Part shown: positions 11,401 through 23,396 of the stretch, in pieces | Layout of the letters: every line of letters begins with the position of its first letter | Numbering within the stretch: the stretch's first letter is position 1 | Assembly: GCA_011317545.1 (NCBI GenBank) | Contig: WUJK01000001.1 | Coordinates: 3,639,001-3,703,000, forward strand | Direction: 5' to 3' | Length of the DNA stretch: 64,000 nucleotides | Source of the DNA: Coniella vitis | Taxonomy: Eukaryota > Ascomycota > Sordariomycetes > Diaporthales > Schizoparmaceae | The notes under the pieces: generated by a model | The model's input: only the letters and a program-made list of their open reading frames with translations | The model's database searches: none | What the model was told of the DNA's origin: nothing | Program-made: the position numbers and the translations under genes

Positions 11401-12547
11401 GCGCATCACCAATGCGAAAATGGGCTCCTCCCTCACCTTCCGGAACGCATTTGTGAAGTAAAGAGATTGTAGAAGAGAGTTAAGATAGCAGGTGGCGCCT
11501 TGGTTCTTGAGGCCGACGAAGCCGGTTTCCTTTTTCGAGTCGTAATTGTTGAAATTGTGCCACAGAACACCAGTCTCGTCCTCAACGTGTCTGACATATA
11601 CTGTGATATTGGCGCAATCGTTTTCAACCATGGGCCGGTTCGTGGCGTCCCATGCCGCATACATGCGTCTTGATTCGAGGAATTTCGTAAATCCCCAATC
11701 ACTCTCCTCCTTGGTGAACCTGTGGTGGGCGCTATGATGTGCGAAAACAGTGGGCTCATTGGGATTCCATAGCACCAGTGCGAATTGTACACAGCAGCTC
11801 CAATCTTCGGGAATCTCATTGGGTTCGAAACCATGTTCCAGGTATATCGAGCATTGATCAACATTATTGCCATAGGGAAAGAGTAGTATCCGCCTGTAGA
11901 TAAACGTCAGTCCACGAACAGCAGCGCCAGAGCCAGCCTATGCTCTTACCAAGGAAAGCCACCGGCTTCGAAGACGGGACCGTGCTCTTTCTTATTCTGC
12001 TGGCGCCAATTCTCAATTTTCCACGTAAACACGGTGTCTGACAAGATCCTTGGCTCCTCGATAAGTGGCGGGAGAACGACTTCTTTCATGGCATCATCTG
12101 TGACACATCAGCATTCCATCTTTCTGCTGGTGCTCGTTGAAGTCCTCTGTCTTCTCCCCGTCTATCTCTTTCTTTTTCCTAACTCGGTTTGAGGCAATGG
12201 TGCGAGAACGTACAGTCGTCTGCTCTGGCCAAGTCGGGCAATTGCTCTGCCTCCGTCTCGAGATTGTCCGGGTTGATGATGGTGAGGTTGTCGTTCTCGG
12301 CACCATTGGCTGTTGGCCCGACAATGTGTTCCTCAGTGTCCACCATCATGTCGTTAGGGGATTGCATCTCTGGATTGAAAGCCTCATCGTGAACAGACAG
12401 ATTAGCGAAGTTCGTACCCAAGCGGTTCCAGGAGTCCTGGAAGGACACAGGGCTGTTAGTGCGCGCGAAGTGGGGATTTGAATGCACAGAGAGAGGCGGC
12501 GAGGGCGTAGGAGGGGGTGTAACATCGAAGGGGCCAGAGTATGCCAT
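8412..12547 (-). CDS. ubp15: USP7/Ubp15-type ubiquitin-specific protease
   Basis: Eight exons (12547-12214, 12097-11950, 11893-11437, 11382-9644, 9580-9148, 9088-8774, 8711-8585, 8521-8412) keep phase and give 1220 aa, the size of yeast Ubp15. Domain order is a disordered N-terminus, MATH domain (from about residue 120, TVFTWKIENWR...), USP catalytic domain with Cys box GLKNQGATCYLNSLLQSLYF and His box LNAGHYYAFLKP, then tandem ubiquitin-like folds and the conserved tail ending EKRTGLKGKSFEKIKFALV. This enzyme removes ubiquitin from substrates and in yeast acts in cell-cycle and peroxisomal protein turnover. An in-frame ATG at 12646 would add 33 residues, so the start is uncertain. The last exon (DDILTELSTGDDENLGLDHVDR...) matches the conserved C-terminus and supports the final intron. 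Confidence 0.93.
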
Positions 12548-14205
12548 GGCCGCTCTAGGTGTGTAAAGCGATGCCCAGTCTCGCTCGGATGGTGTGCTCC
12601 GGGTCCGCCGGGCTTTCCGCGAGAATCTGTTGGCAAGAAGAGGCATGGCAGGGCTGGCCGGGACACTGTAGGTAGAGGTTGCTTGTGAAAGATGTGTGTG
12701 GATGGGTTGGGCCCGAAATGTCGAATGGTGGAGATGTTGTTGGGAGGGGCAGCGGTAGTAGGTGTGGTGTTGTTATTGCTGGGGACATGGACTCACCATT
12801 TTGGCACCGGTAACCAAAGATCCAGGAGGGAGGGACGTTGGAGAATACAAAAGTGTAGAGTTCCGTGCCTGAACACAAGAAGTTGAGGCGCGTGGGTGCG
12901 CTCCTTCTCAAACCTAGTAAAACAGCTTGGCGAACAGAGCAGCAGCCGCAAGCAGCACGCCTGGTGGGTAGTGACAGGCGCAAGGAGGTCAGTCAGAGGG
13001 AGAATGTGTGGCACACATGTATCCAAGCCCGCTTTCACGCTGCTGTCGGGTGTGGAGGAGATGGCAAGAGAGAAGGTCGAATCGGATGTGCACGAGCCAA
13101 GACGTCACTCGAGGTACCAGTAGTCTGGTAAGAGCGCCCTGTCATGGACAAGTACAGCAACGGCGAGCAAGCAAGTGATGACTGCCACGACGGTGACCAA
13201 TGGAATGGGCGTGCTGTGCACTTTTGCAGGTACACAGTGTTGCTCCTGTCGGTGGTAGGCGACGTCACCTCTGTGGCAATGTTGTGTGTACGCTTCTCCG
13301 CGAGTGAGGCAAGTGAAACCTTGCAAAACAGTTGCTGGGGGGGCAGTGGATGTTGGAGTGCAGAGTATGTACTTCCAACTCACTGCTGTTGCTGATGTTG
13401 CTGCTGCTGCAAAGTGCGCTAAAGTGTCCCACTAGAGCTCGGCTGAGGCGAAGCCGCTCCTTTTCATCGTACTGTACATCGTCTGCCTTACTTAAGCACC
13501 CCTGTCACTGCCCCTCAATATGACGTTCTTGCCCTGCACTGGATGAAAACTTGGGAGAGGGTATTTCACAAAGAAGAACGCAAAATACGTTGAATATTCA
13601 ATTTCCCACGGTCAGAGGATTTTTGATATCTGGAATCGAGCGAGGCATACAGCGCACGATTGATATTCTTATTGGTGGAAGCGGCCTATAGACCTGTGGG
13701 CTGTCGAGAGGTCCTGTTGGCAGTGGCAGGCAGAGCGAGGGCTTTGTTAGAGTGATTTGGCGCCGACGCCGCCGCCGCTGCTTGCTGCTGCTGCCTTTTT
13801 TGCAAGGCTTTTCAGGCTCTCTGGGCCTATAACATACTGGCATTACATTGTACATAGTACCGTACAAATGCTCGATGCAGGCACGCGGCATGTGGGGTTG
13901 TGTAGGAAACAGCCGAGCTCCCCACTTTTGCGCTACACACGTAGACTATGTACTGTGTACATAGTAATGGCTCCCGACCTTTATATATACCTACTTAGCT
14001 CTATGTTACGGTAACAACATATTCGTGCCTATGGCACAGCGGCCCGCCGCCCTCTCCTCTTGTTGTTCGATCGCCTTCGTTTCAGGAACTTGCCCATTTG
14101 CGAGTCCTGGACACACCAACAAGAGACCTGTCCGCCTGCTGCTATCTCCCTATTTCTTGTCGCTGTCACGGACCAGTCAATTCATATGGAACCTGCGCCA
14201 GAAGC
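12548..14205. other. divergent promoter region
   Basis: About 1.66 kb between the deubiquitinase gene (-) and the PDK-type kinase gene (+). It holds CTG/GCC-type trinucleotide runs (about 13381-13411 and 13771-13795) and two TACATAGTA motifs (13851, 13958). No supported gene; both leaders must lie here. Confidence 0.45.
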
Positions 14206-14607
14206 ATGTCACGATTGGTGGGCCCAAGGACATCAGACATGATGCGCCTGGGTTTGAGGATACACCTTCACATGACCCAAGCCCAAACCCAAGGCTTGCT
14301 GGTCTCAGGCGCTAGGCACTCTTCGCAGTCACTTTGGCCAACACGCGAGCAGACACGTGCCGCTCACCACCACAGATGGAGAGCCGTGTCCATTCTAGAC
14401 GAGTATAAATTTCCTCTTCCTGTAATCAGTGTCTGCGCGCGTACATAGCTGACTGACACATCCTCTCCGACTGATAGCTGGGTGAGCAAGGAGGCCAGGC
14501 CCATCAGTCTGCGCCAGCTTATGGTATTTGGACGCTCTTTGAACGAGCAGAGACTCATCAGCTCGGCCAACTACGTGAGGACAGAGCTTCCGAGGAGGTA
14601 TTGTTTG

Positions 14608-14638
<31 letters not shown>

Positions 14639-15898
14639 AGTCCTTCGTGTCAAATCGGACTTTTGACACATGCAAGTACATACCAACTGACGAAGACTGA
14701 TTCTAGACTTGCGCATCGCATCCGGGACATGCAGACGCTGCCATACTGCGTCGTTGCCAACCGTCACTTCAACGAAGTCTATGAGTTGTACTATGAGGCC
14801 TTTGACAAGTTCAGAAAGGTCTCCGAGATACGGACCTTGGAGGATAATGACGCCTTTTGCGACATTATCAGCGATATGTTGAAGAAACATCTCTCCGTGA
14901 TCCCAAGACTGGCCATGGGTATTCTCGAAACAAGTGCTGATGAGATGCTCCCGGCCAAGCAACTGGATGGCTTCATGAATGCCATTCTGCGATCGGTGAG
15001 TTTTGACCGTGAAGACAAGCCCTCTGGTCCGTAAATACACACAAAGTGTCTCTGACTATTGTCTTAGCGAATCTCACGTCGCGTAATAGCAGAGCAGCAT
15101 CTCTCCCTCACAGAAACATTTCACTCGCCTAACTTTGTACCGGGGGTCAAGGTCCAGGAGACCGAATTCATTGGCAAAGTATTTTTGAAATGCAACGCTG
15201 CGGACACAGTGCAGCGTTGTGGACGCGCCGTGCTTGAGCTCGCCAAGTCTGCCTATGGCGAAGACGTTGCACTTCCAGAGATCAAGCTATCAGGTCACCT
15301 CGACGCCAACTTCCCCTTTATTCTTAGCCACATGGAGTACATTGTCGGTGAGCTGTTGAGAAACTCGGTGCAGAGCGTGATTGAAATGCAGCTGCAGAAA
15401 GACGAAGGCAAGTCAAAGCCACCGCCGATAGAGGTTACCATCTGCGAATCTTCAAAACATGTTGTGATTCGTGTCTCCGATCAAGGCGGCGGTATTTCAC
15501 GAAGCGTCCTACCCTACCTCTGGTCTTTCTGCAAGGGCCCACATAGCCAACGGATCCTGTCGAACCTAACTCAAGTGCCTATGATGGCAGCTACTCTTCA
15601 AGAAGTCCGCGTCGACGATCCACCGGAAAGTATTACGGATAGCCAAGGTACGGAGAAGACGAGACGGAGGGCACCCAGCACCAACTATGTCAGCTCCCTA
15701 TCATCTCTTACCAGTCGACCGCCAAATTTGAGGTTAGGCATGGGCTTGCCTTTGAGCAGGATATACGCTGAGTACTGGGCTGGAAGCCTAGAACTGCAGT
15801 CACTGTGGGGTTATGGTGTGGATGTGTTTTTCCAGGTATCGAAATTGGGCAATAAGAACGAACAGCTTTTGACGAGGGCAATGATGGATGCCGTTTAG
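14206..15898 (+). CDS. mitochondrial PDK/BCKDK-type protein kinase
   Basis: Four exons (14206-14402, 14478-14597, 14707-14995, 15068-15898). Exon 1 encodes an Arg/His-rich, mitochondrial-presequence-like leader ending SILDD. Next come the helical regulatory domain typical of PDKs (WVSKEARPISLRQL, RIRDMQTLPYCVVANRH) and the GHKL ATPase fold: N box EYIVGELLRNSVQSVIE, G1 box VSDQGGGIS, G2 region LGMGLPLSRIYAEYWAGSL. These kinases phosphorylate serines on E1-alpha of pyruvate or branched-chain 2-oxoacid dehydrogenase in the matrix and inactivate the complex (yeast Pkp1/Pkp2). An insert of roughly 50 residues rich in charged and Ser residues sits between G1 and G2, in the ATP-lid region. The start is the first ATG in the exon-1 frame; further upstream the frame has only a TTG. 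Which E1 is the substrate cannot be told from sequence. Confidence 0.9.
14606..14637. repeat. (TGCC)8 tetranucleotide repeat in an intron
   Basis: Eight perfect TGCC units inside intron 2 of the PDK-type kinase gene (intron 14598-14706), starting 8 nt after the 5' splice site. Confidence 0.95.
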
Positions 15899-16515
15899 AG
15901 TAGAAAGCCCTGTTCATGAAGGAAGGGGCACACATATAGGATACCAATTACAATCGCAGGGACCTACGTATGTTATACAAGAAAGTACTCCTGCCAAAGT
16001 AGTTATCCGGGAATATATCATATCAATTGCAGTGTAGTCGTGGGAGTTCGGTTGAGGTTGTTGTTGGTAGCCACACGATTCAGAAGGGTTCAGCCATTCT
16101 CATTAGTTGGTATCATGAAAGTGACGGAGGATTACATGGTTACTGCAAGAATAGGGTGGAAGAGGCCTCGCAATGGCTCCAAATGGAGGCAGCAGCAAGC
16201 ATAGGGCTACTCACATCGATTAAACCCTCGTGTGTTTTCACCCGCTCGAAAAGAAGAAAGAAAGAAAATAGAAAGCGACAAGAAATATGTCGAACGAATC
16301 TCCCTGCCTTGCCGACTGCTACCTGACCGAGACACAGACTCGACAGCGTAATACGGTCCAAAGGCATATCCCAAATATCTCCCTAGGTTCTTTTGAAAAC
16401 AACACATACATCTTATGTAACGATCCGCCGGCCGGCCGCCCATGAGACTCGAAGAACGAAGAGAGACGCGTTTCTAGAATGCTGACGCTGAAACTCAAGT
16501 CGTGGTTTCGTGAAC
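15899..16515. other. convergent 3' region
   Basis: About 0.6 kb between the kinase gene (+) and the septin gene (-). No supported gene; it holds the two 3' UTRs. Confidence 0.4.
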
Positions 16516-17989
16516 CTAACGACGACCGTGGCTGCGAACGGCTGTGCCCTGCATCTGCTCCAGCTCTTGCTCGAGAGACTTGATCTGGGCATGTGTCTGC
16601 TCCAGATCCTTGTTAAGACGGTCACGCTCGGCGATGAGCTTCTGCTCCCACTGTCTGAACCGCTGCTCCTCAATCTTGACCTGCTCGGTGAATCGCTTCC
16701 GGAGAGCCTCCTCCTCTTCCTTGTACTTGGGATTGTCCAGCTTGCGTGGGCGAGCTTCGCCAAATTTGCGTGTCTCCATTTGTTGCGCACGGTAGGCCTC
16801 GTAGTGTAGTTCCTCGGTGGTGTGGATAAGGTCGAGCATGTGGGTGCGAATGAGGATAGATCGGAGCTTCTTGAAGTCACAGTGCTCCTCGTTCTCCACC
16901 TCGGCAACACCCCACGAATATTGACGACCCTTGACAATACGGCCATCGCCAGTCTTGACGTCCTTCTCAGAACCAATGACTGCAAATGGCATGGCAGCCA
17001 TCAGGCTGCGAGCATGCTGAGCAGCAGCCTCGTCGTCTTCTTCAACCGGGGGCTGGTAGATCTTGATGCTCTGGGCCTCGATAACAGCTCGGATCTACCC
17101 ACTCGTTAGCACGTGATGACATCTATAGCATCCGCTGAGCTTCAACTTACGCGCTGCTTGAACTTGGCAAGATCACCAGGGCTGAGCGTATCGGCCTTGG
17201 CGATAACCGGAATCAAGTTGACGCGGGAACAGAGACGCTTCATAACCTCAATGTCGAGAGGCTTCAACGTGTGGCCTGTGGGGCGGATAAAGTACAAGCA
17301 GGCGTGGACACGGAGGTCTATCTTGTCATTTCGGCGGGGTTGTTGCTCCTGGAGCATGTAGGATTCGTGCTGGTCGTCGAGGAACTCAATGATAGGCATC
17401 CATGAGTCCTTATTGTTGACATAGTCGCCAAAACCAGGGGTGTCGATGACGGTCAGGCGAACTACACAGCGTTAATCGGTGGCTCATGGTTGGCAGGTAG
17501 CAAGTATCCTCCCGCGTTTAACGTACCCTTGAAGAACTTCTCTTCCAATTCGGCCTTTGTGATCTCGATCTCGACGGTCTTGTCGACCTGCTTTTGGTGT
17601 CTGCGCTTGTGATCGGCGTAGTTCTTGATAGTGGTGGAGAAGAGGGTGTTGATGAAGGTTGTCTTGCCCAGGCCAGACTCGCCAGCAACCTGTCGGATGT
17701 ACAGTTAGGATCTGTAACCGCCGGCGCCCACAACTCTATCTCATCCTGGTTCAAACCTACCATAATAGTGAAGGCCGCACCTCTCTTGGCAACAATCTTG
17801 TGCCTCTGGTTTGGCAGCTGTGGTTTTTGCGAGTCAGCAAGACGTGAACCGTCGACACATGAACTTTCGGCCTCCCCCCTTAGCAGCTGTGCTACCAGCC
17901 TGAGCAAGGCTTCGCGCGAAAGGGTGGAGGCGTGTTTCTAGGGTGCGTACATTGGCAATGCCGATCGGGCTGGCGCTGTTCTCAGCCAT
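16516..17989 (-). CDS. cdc12: septin Cdc12 (AspC group)
   Basis: Five exons (17989-17951, 17817-17761, 17689-17527, 17461-17151, 17094-16516) give 382 aa. The GTPase domain shows the P-loop GESGLGKTTFINTLF, switch II DTPGFGDYVNN, septin elements such as YFIRPTGHTLKPLDIEVMK, and AKADTLSP (G4). A C-terminal coiled coil follows (EEALRKRFTEQVKIEEQRFRQWEQK...). Septins assemble into hetero-oligomeric filaments at septa, hyphal bases and branch points. The very short N-terminus (about 20 residues before the P-loop region, beginning MAENSASPIGIANLPNQRHK) is characteristic of Cdc12 rather than Cdc3, which has a long N-terminal extension. The first exon is only 39 nt. Confidence 0.94.
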
Positions 17990-18687
17990 GGTGTGCGTGC
18001 TGTGGAAGTTCGAGGGGGTTGATAGATGGTTGAGTTGGTGATGTGGACTTGGTGGTGGTTTGCGTCCAGGATGGAGCTTCTTCGTTGCTCGAGGCGGAAA
18101 GCAGTGGCTGCAATTGAGTTGGGAGGAAAGGGCGGTTGTGTCGTTTGACGCGGGAGGAGGTACAGCAGGCAGATGGGCCAATTTCCTGACCAGCTGCACA
18201 GGAAGAAAAGGGGTCACCGGCAGTCCCAGCAGTACCTTGTCGACGTGGACCGTTTGGCGAGGTCCCTGCAGGGGTAAAGGTCCGCTGTGTAAGGTACGCG
18301 CCCACTGGCGCCTTGGACGATTCGGGGTGCCAAAGGTACCTCAGATGGGGGTGTTTACTTACACACTGGGGCGCTGGGGTTCTAGGGCCCTGTGCACGGT
18401 GCCGCCAAAGTGAGTGGGGCTTTCTAGCCATACAAAGTACAGGCCATCCTGGAGATCGCGTTTTTGAGGGCCACTAACAAAAGGAACTGAGATCTTGGCA
18501 GGTTTGGGTGTCAATTATGCTACATTGCAAGTATCTGATGTTTGGGCTACAGGAGCCCGCTGCAACCCGCCAAAATATCATCTGCGTTCGCTATGCTCTC
18601 CCGATAAGATAAGTCCCGTAAATTTCTAGAATTTCGACACTCCAAAGTCTCCAGCGTCAATTCACCGGGCATGGCCATATCTCAAAG
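17990..18687. other. divergent promoter between cdc12 and pwp2
   Basis: About 0.7 kb head-to-head spacer holding the leaders and promoters of both genes. Its septin-proximal half is rich in direct GGTGGT and CACTGG-type short runs. No supported gene. Confidence 0.45.
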
Positions 18688-21444
18688 ATGAAGACTGATT
18701 TCAGATTCTCTAACCTCCTTGGAACGGTCTACAGCCAGGGAAATCTTCTGTTCAACCCAGAGGGCACTCACCTGTATTCCCCAGTGGGAAATCGAGTGAC
18801 AGTCTTCGACCTCGTCAAGTAGGTGGTCCAACATTCCATGTCTGGGCCGCAATAATCTCTCTGACTGGCCTTTCTTAGCAACAAATCCTATACACTTCCC
18901 TTCGCGCACCGGACGAATATTGGAAGGATAGGTCTTACGCCTCAGGGCAACCTCCTTCTTACAATTGACCAAGATGGCCAAGCTATTCTAACCAACGTCA
19001 ACCGTCGCATCGGCGTATACAATTTCTCCTTCAAATCCGCCGTCACCGCCCTCTCCTTCTCCCCGTCCGGTCGGTATTTCGCCGTCGCACTTGGCCGGAA
19101 AATCGAAGTTTGGCATGTCCCGTCCACGCCCGATACCAACCCTGAAGGAGAACTGGAGTTTGCGCCTTTTGTCAAGTACCACACGCATACTGGTCATTAC
19201 GACGACGTACGGCATATTGAATGGTCAAGCGACTCGAGGTTCTTCCTCAGCACATCGAAAGATCTGACAGCAAGAATATGGAGCTTGACGCCAGAAGAGG
19301 GATTCCAGCCCACAGTCTTGTCAGGACACAGACAAGCGGTTGTTGGCGCCTACTTCTCGAAAGACCAGGAAGCAGTTTACACTGTCAGCAAAGACGGTGC
19401 TGTGTTCGAATGGAGATATGTTGGACTCAAGCGAAATAACGACGATATGGAGGAAGACGAAGAGGAAGACGAAAGCAAGCTGCGCTGGAGGATTGTGCAC
19501 AAGCATTACTTTATGCAAAACAATGCACACGTCAAGTGTGCAGCATATCACGCGGACTCGAACCTGCTTGTCGCTGGCTTTTCGAACGGTATTTTTGGAC
19601 TTTACGAGATGCCCGATTTCAACCAGATCCACACTCTCAGCATATCGCAAAACGACATTGATTTTGTCACCATAAACAAGAGCGGCGAATGGTTAGCTTT
19701 TGGCGCCTCCAAGTTGGGCCAGCTGCTTGTCTGGGAGTGGCAATCCGAATCCTACATACTCAAACAGCAAGGCCATTTCGATTCCATAAACTCACTCGTC
19801 TATGCACCCGACGGCCAACGGATCATAACGACCTCCGACGACGGCAAGATCAAGGTCTGGGACATTGAGTCTGGTTTCTGCATTGTCACCTTTACCGAAC
19901 ACACCAGTGGCGTCACAGCTTGTGAGTTTGCGAAGAAGGGGAATGTGCTCTTCACATCCAGTTTGGACGGCTCAATACGAGCCTGGGATTTGATCCGTTA
20001 CCGCAACTTCAGAACATTTACCGCACCCACAAGGCTTTCATGGTCATGCATGGCTGTTGATCCAAGCGGTGAAGTTGTCGCCGCTGGCTCGCTTGACTCT
20101 TTCGACATTCACATCTGGTCTGTTCAGACAGGCCAGTTACTGGACCAGTTGGCCGGTCACGAAGGCCCAGTATCGTCTCTCGCCTTTGCACCGAATGGCA
20201 GCCTCTTAATTAGCGGAAGCTGGGACCGCACAGCAAGAATATGGTCTGTTTTTGACAGAACACAGACCAGTGAACCTCTGCAACTACAAGCAGATGTGCT
20301 AGATATTGCCGTGAGACCGGATTCCACGCAAATTGCCATTTCGACATTGGATGGCCAGTTGTCATTTTGGTCCTTGTCAAATGCTGAGCAAGTCGCCGGT
20401 CTGGATGGTCGGAGAGATGCCTCTGGAGGACGCAAAATCGGTGACAGAAGGACAGCAGCCAATGTGTCTGGTACCAAAAGCTACAACAGTATACGATATA
20501 GCACGGATGGCAGCTGCTTGCTTGCAGCCGGCAACAGCAAATATATTTGCTTGTACTCGGTGACAACGATGGTCCTTTTGAAAAAGTTCACCGTCAGCGT
20601 CAACTTGTCCTTGTCTGGAACCCAGGAGTTCCTCAACAGCAAGCGTCTCACTGAGGCCGGTCCTGAGGCCGAGTTGGACACGCAGGGTGAAGCTTCAGAC
20701 CGCGAGGACCGGATCGACAAGTCACTTCCGGGCTCCAAGCGAGGGGACCCATCGGCAAGAAGAAATATGGCCGAAGTCCGTGTGTCGGGCGTCGCTTTCT
20801 CGCCTGCTGGTACTGCATTCTGCGCTGCTTCGACAGAAGGACTTCTCATTTACAGCCTCGACAACACACTCCAATTCGACCCCTTCGACCTCAACATCGA
20901 AATCACACCGGAAGCGACGCTGGCGGTGCTCGAGAACGAACAAGACTACCTCAAGGCGCTTGTCATGGCCTTTAGACTCAACGAAGCTGGCCTCATTAAA
21001 CGCGTCTTCCAAGCAGTACCATATCAGGACATAGCCCTGGTTGTGGAAGACATGCCGAACGTCTATGTGCCTAAACTGCTGCGCTTTGTGGCAGCTCAGA
21101 CGGAACAGTCGCCACACATTGAGTTCTGTCTTCTGTGGATCAAGGCTCTCGTCGACAAGCACGGTGCTTGGCTCACAGCCAACAGAGGCAAGGTCGACGT
21201 TGAACTGCGCGTAGTGGCAAGGGCGGTTACCAGAATGCGTGACGAGATTCGTAGGTTGGCCGATGAGAATCTGTACATGGTAGACTACCTTTTGGGCCAG
21301 GCCGATACCAAGACTACACAAAGCAAAGGAACCCTTGTTGATGGATTCAGCGATCAAAAGCTCATCGCTAATGAGCAAGGCCTGGGAATGGCAGACCTCA
21401 TGCAGGAAGATGAAGTCGAGGAAGAGTGGATTGGTTTGGAATAG
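18688..21444 (+). CDS. pwp2: Pwp2/Utp1, small-subunit processome WD40 protein
   Basis: Two exons (18688-18818, 18879-21444) give 898 aa. The protein starts MKTDFRFSNLLGTVY, a conserved Pwp2 N-terminus, and contains two WD40 propellers (about residues 1-700) with repeats such as VWDIESGFCIVTFTEHTSGV, IRAWDLIRYRNFRTF and ISGSWDRTARIWSVF. An acidic insert (MEEDEEEDESK) sits between repeats. The C-terminal Utp12-type helical domain (ENEQDYLKALVMAFRLNEAG...VEDMPNVYVPKLLRFVA) follows. Pwp2 belongs to the UTP-B subcomplex that binds the 5' end of pre-rRNA in the nucleolus and is needed for early 18S rRNA processing. The intron splits an Asn codon (LV-N-NKSYTLPF). Confidence 0.96.
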
Positions 21445-21638
21445 AATTAAGTGAATGCAGAGACGGCTAATGTCATGCAAACTCGTTATACAAAATACCG
21501 ATACCCTCCAACATACCATTCCCAAGTTTCTGAGGAGCACATCAACCGAACAAGACAAGTGGAGTATTGATTTTCCACCCTCAAACATGGTGCAAAAAGA
21601 GCAGAGATGATATGAAAAGCTTGCATTTAGCGAGATTC

Positions 21639-23396
21639 CTACAAACGCGGACGACTCGGAATGCTCTACACAACCAGGTTAGTCAACGTATCAAGACACA
21701 GCGATAACGACAAGACGAAATCTGAATGGACTCACGCTCCAAGCCTCTTCAAGACCTGCCGTCCTCACCCAAGTCTCACCTGGCGCTTCCACAGAGTCAG
21801 CAATCAAGTGATGGATCCTGTTCCACACATCATCGCCCTTGATCAAAAGCCAATCTCGATCCTCGTAGCTTTTGGAGAGCCCTTCTTGGATGACTGCGGC
21901 GCGGGCAAGCTTTATGGCGTGTCCATCATCAGCTGCGAAATTGTGTAGTCGATGCATGATATCTGAGCAAAAATATGTAAGCAGAATATTCTAACCTACA
22001 AAAAGGATGCTTGAAGGGTGTGTCTGACCTTCCACCGACCTGTTCTCACCATTCTTGGGCTGATAGTTCTTGATGTTATTTAGGTCAAGGGCAGGCGTGC
22101 CTCGCGCAGCATACTGAAGCAAATCATATCGGATCTTCCATTCCAACAAGCGGACTTGGGTTTCGATGGGGATCCAGGACATTGAATTGAAAGTCAGGAA
22201 GATTGGCGCAGAGTTGACGTGGTGGCTGCATGGCGATGTGGTCAGCATCTTGCTCTCACAAGATCTTTCACAAGACTCCTCAGAGACTCACATGAGGAAA
22301 AAGTCAAACTTGTTGTACTTGTCGCCGCGAAAACTCGCCCCCGCCGCAATGTACAGATTCGCATCAAACATCTCAGCCGTCCGCTCGTCCAGCTCCTCAG
22401 GCTGAACCTTGACCTTGCTGAGAACCCTCATCATCTCCTCCGGCGCCCTGGCGAACACCCCATCCCGAATCTTGTTGTCGTCCTCCATTCGCACCGCCTG
22501 TCTGAGCTTTTCATCACTCCTCACCTCATTTACGAGCGTCAAAATTCTGGGCATGGGTTGGCCACCACCCTGCGTCGCCGCCTTTCCCGCATACGCCTCA
22601 TTCGCCTTCTTCTCACTCTCCAGGAGCTCGTCCTTGAAATTCGCAGCATGCACGCACGCCTGCGCCAGCGCCTCGGCCACAATCGCAGGCTGCCGCCACT
22701 CGACACCATACATCAACTGGATAAGCGGGTGCAGAAACCCAGCGTACAGCCTCACGAGCAAGTCATCTGCCGCCTCGGTGCCGGCAAAGACATATTCTGC
22801 CAACACGGCCTCCCACCCCTTTGCATCAATCGCGCGCTGGAAAAAGGCTAGGAAATCAGGGTAGTGCTTCTCTTGGCTGAGGTAGCGCTGCGCGTGCGAC
22901 CAGGTTTGGATGAGGTCTGTGACGACAGCGTCATGGCGCGCCTGGCGCGGGCGTTGGTAGTCTGTGTTGTGGTCGTAGCCGGCTTGGATGGCCGAGGGAG
23001 GTGCGCCTGTGCCGTAAAGGGAGAGTATATGGTGGACCAGCTGGGTCGGTGAAGGGTACAGGTGTTGGTAGAAGAATCTTATTTGACCAAACGCTATGGA
23101 GAAGGAGAAGGCGAACCAAGGAATTGAGACTTACATGGTTGTGGAAGCCCATGTCATTGAAAAAGACGTGGTGCGTCTGTATAGGTATAAAGTAGTGTTA
23201 GTGTCGTTATATGCTGTTCCAAGCTCGCACATAGGTACGTGGAGGAAGGGGGGGGGGAGAAGGAAGAAGAAAATGGCCTTGCCTCAAGATCCTGCTGAAG
23301 CAATTCAGAAGTCTTCTTGGCCGACTCATCCGTCTGCTTGATCTTCCACAGGCCAGTATTGGCAGTGTCAATGTGGATCTTCTGAGGAGTTGCCAT
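21639..23396 (-). CDS. questin-oxidase-like protein (AflY/GedK, DUF4243 family)
   Basis: Six exons (23396-23283, 23176-23135, 23040-22292, 22225-22050, 21962-21736, 21665-21639) give 444 aa. Family landmarks are HHVFFNDMGFHNHLVHHILS near residue 40, the ARPD-like GYDHNTDYQRP, and HHVNSAPIFLTFNSMSW in the second half. Members include questin oxidase (Baeyer-Villiger-type cleavage of an anthraquinone) and AflY/HypA, but most fungal homologues are of unknown function and lie outside biosynthetic clusters. The neighbours here are housekeeping genes, so a secondary-metabolite role is not supported by context. Intron 1 has a GC donor (CTTGAG|GCAAGG). The frame is open upstream to an ATG at 23513, giving a basic, Ser-rich extension resembling a mitochondrial presequence, so the start is uncertain. 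The last exon (9 codons) is inferred from a good branch site and acceptor. Confidence 0.85.

Noticed and set aside
13381..13795. CTG/GCC-type trinucleotide runs as a coding (poly-Leu/Ala) segment
   Set aside because: The frames containing them are short and have stops and no family; they are simple repeats in a promoter region.
14098..14205. Upstream extension of the PDK-type kinase exon 1 frame
   Set aside because: Begins with TTG, not ATG; first ATG in frame is 14206.
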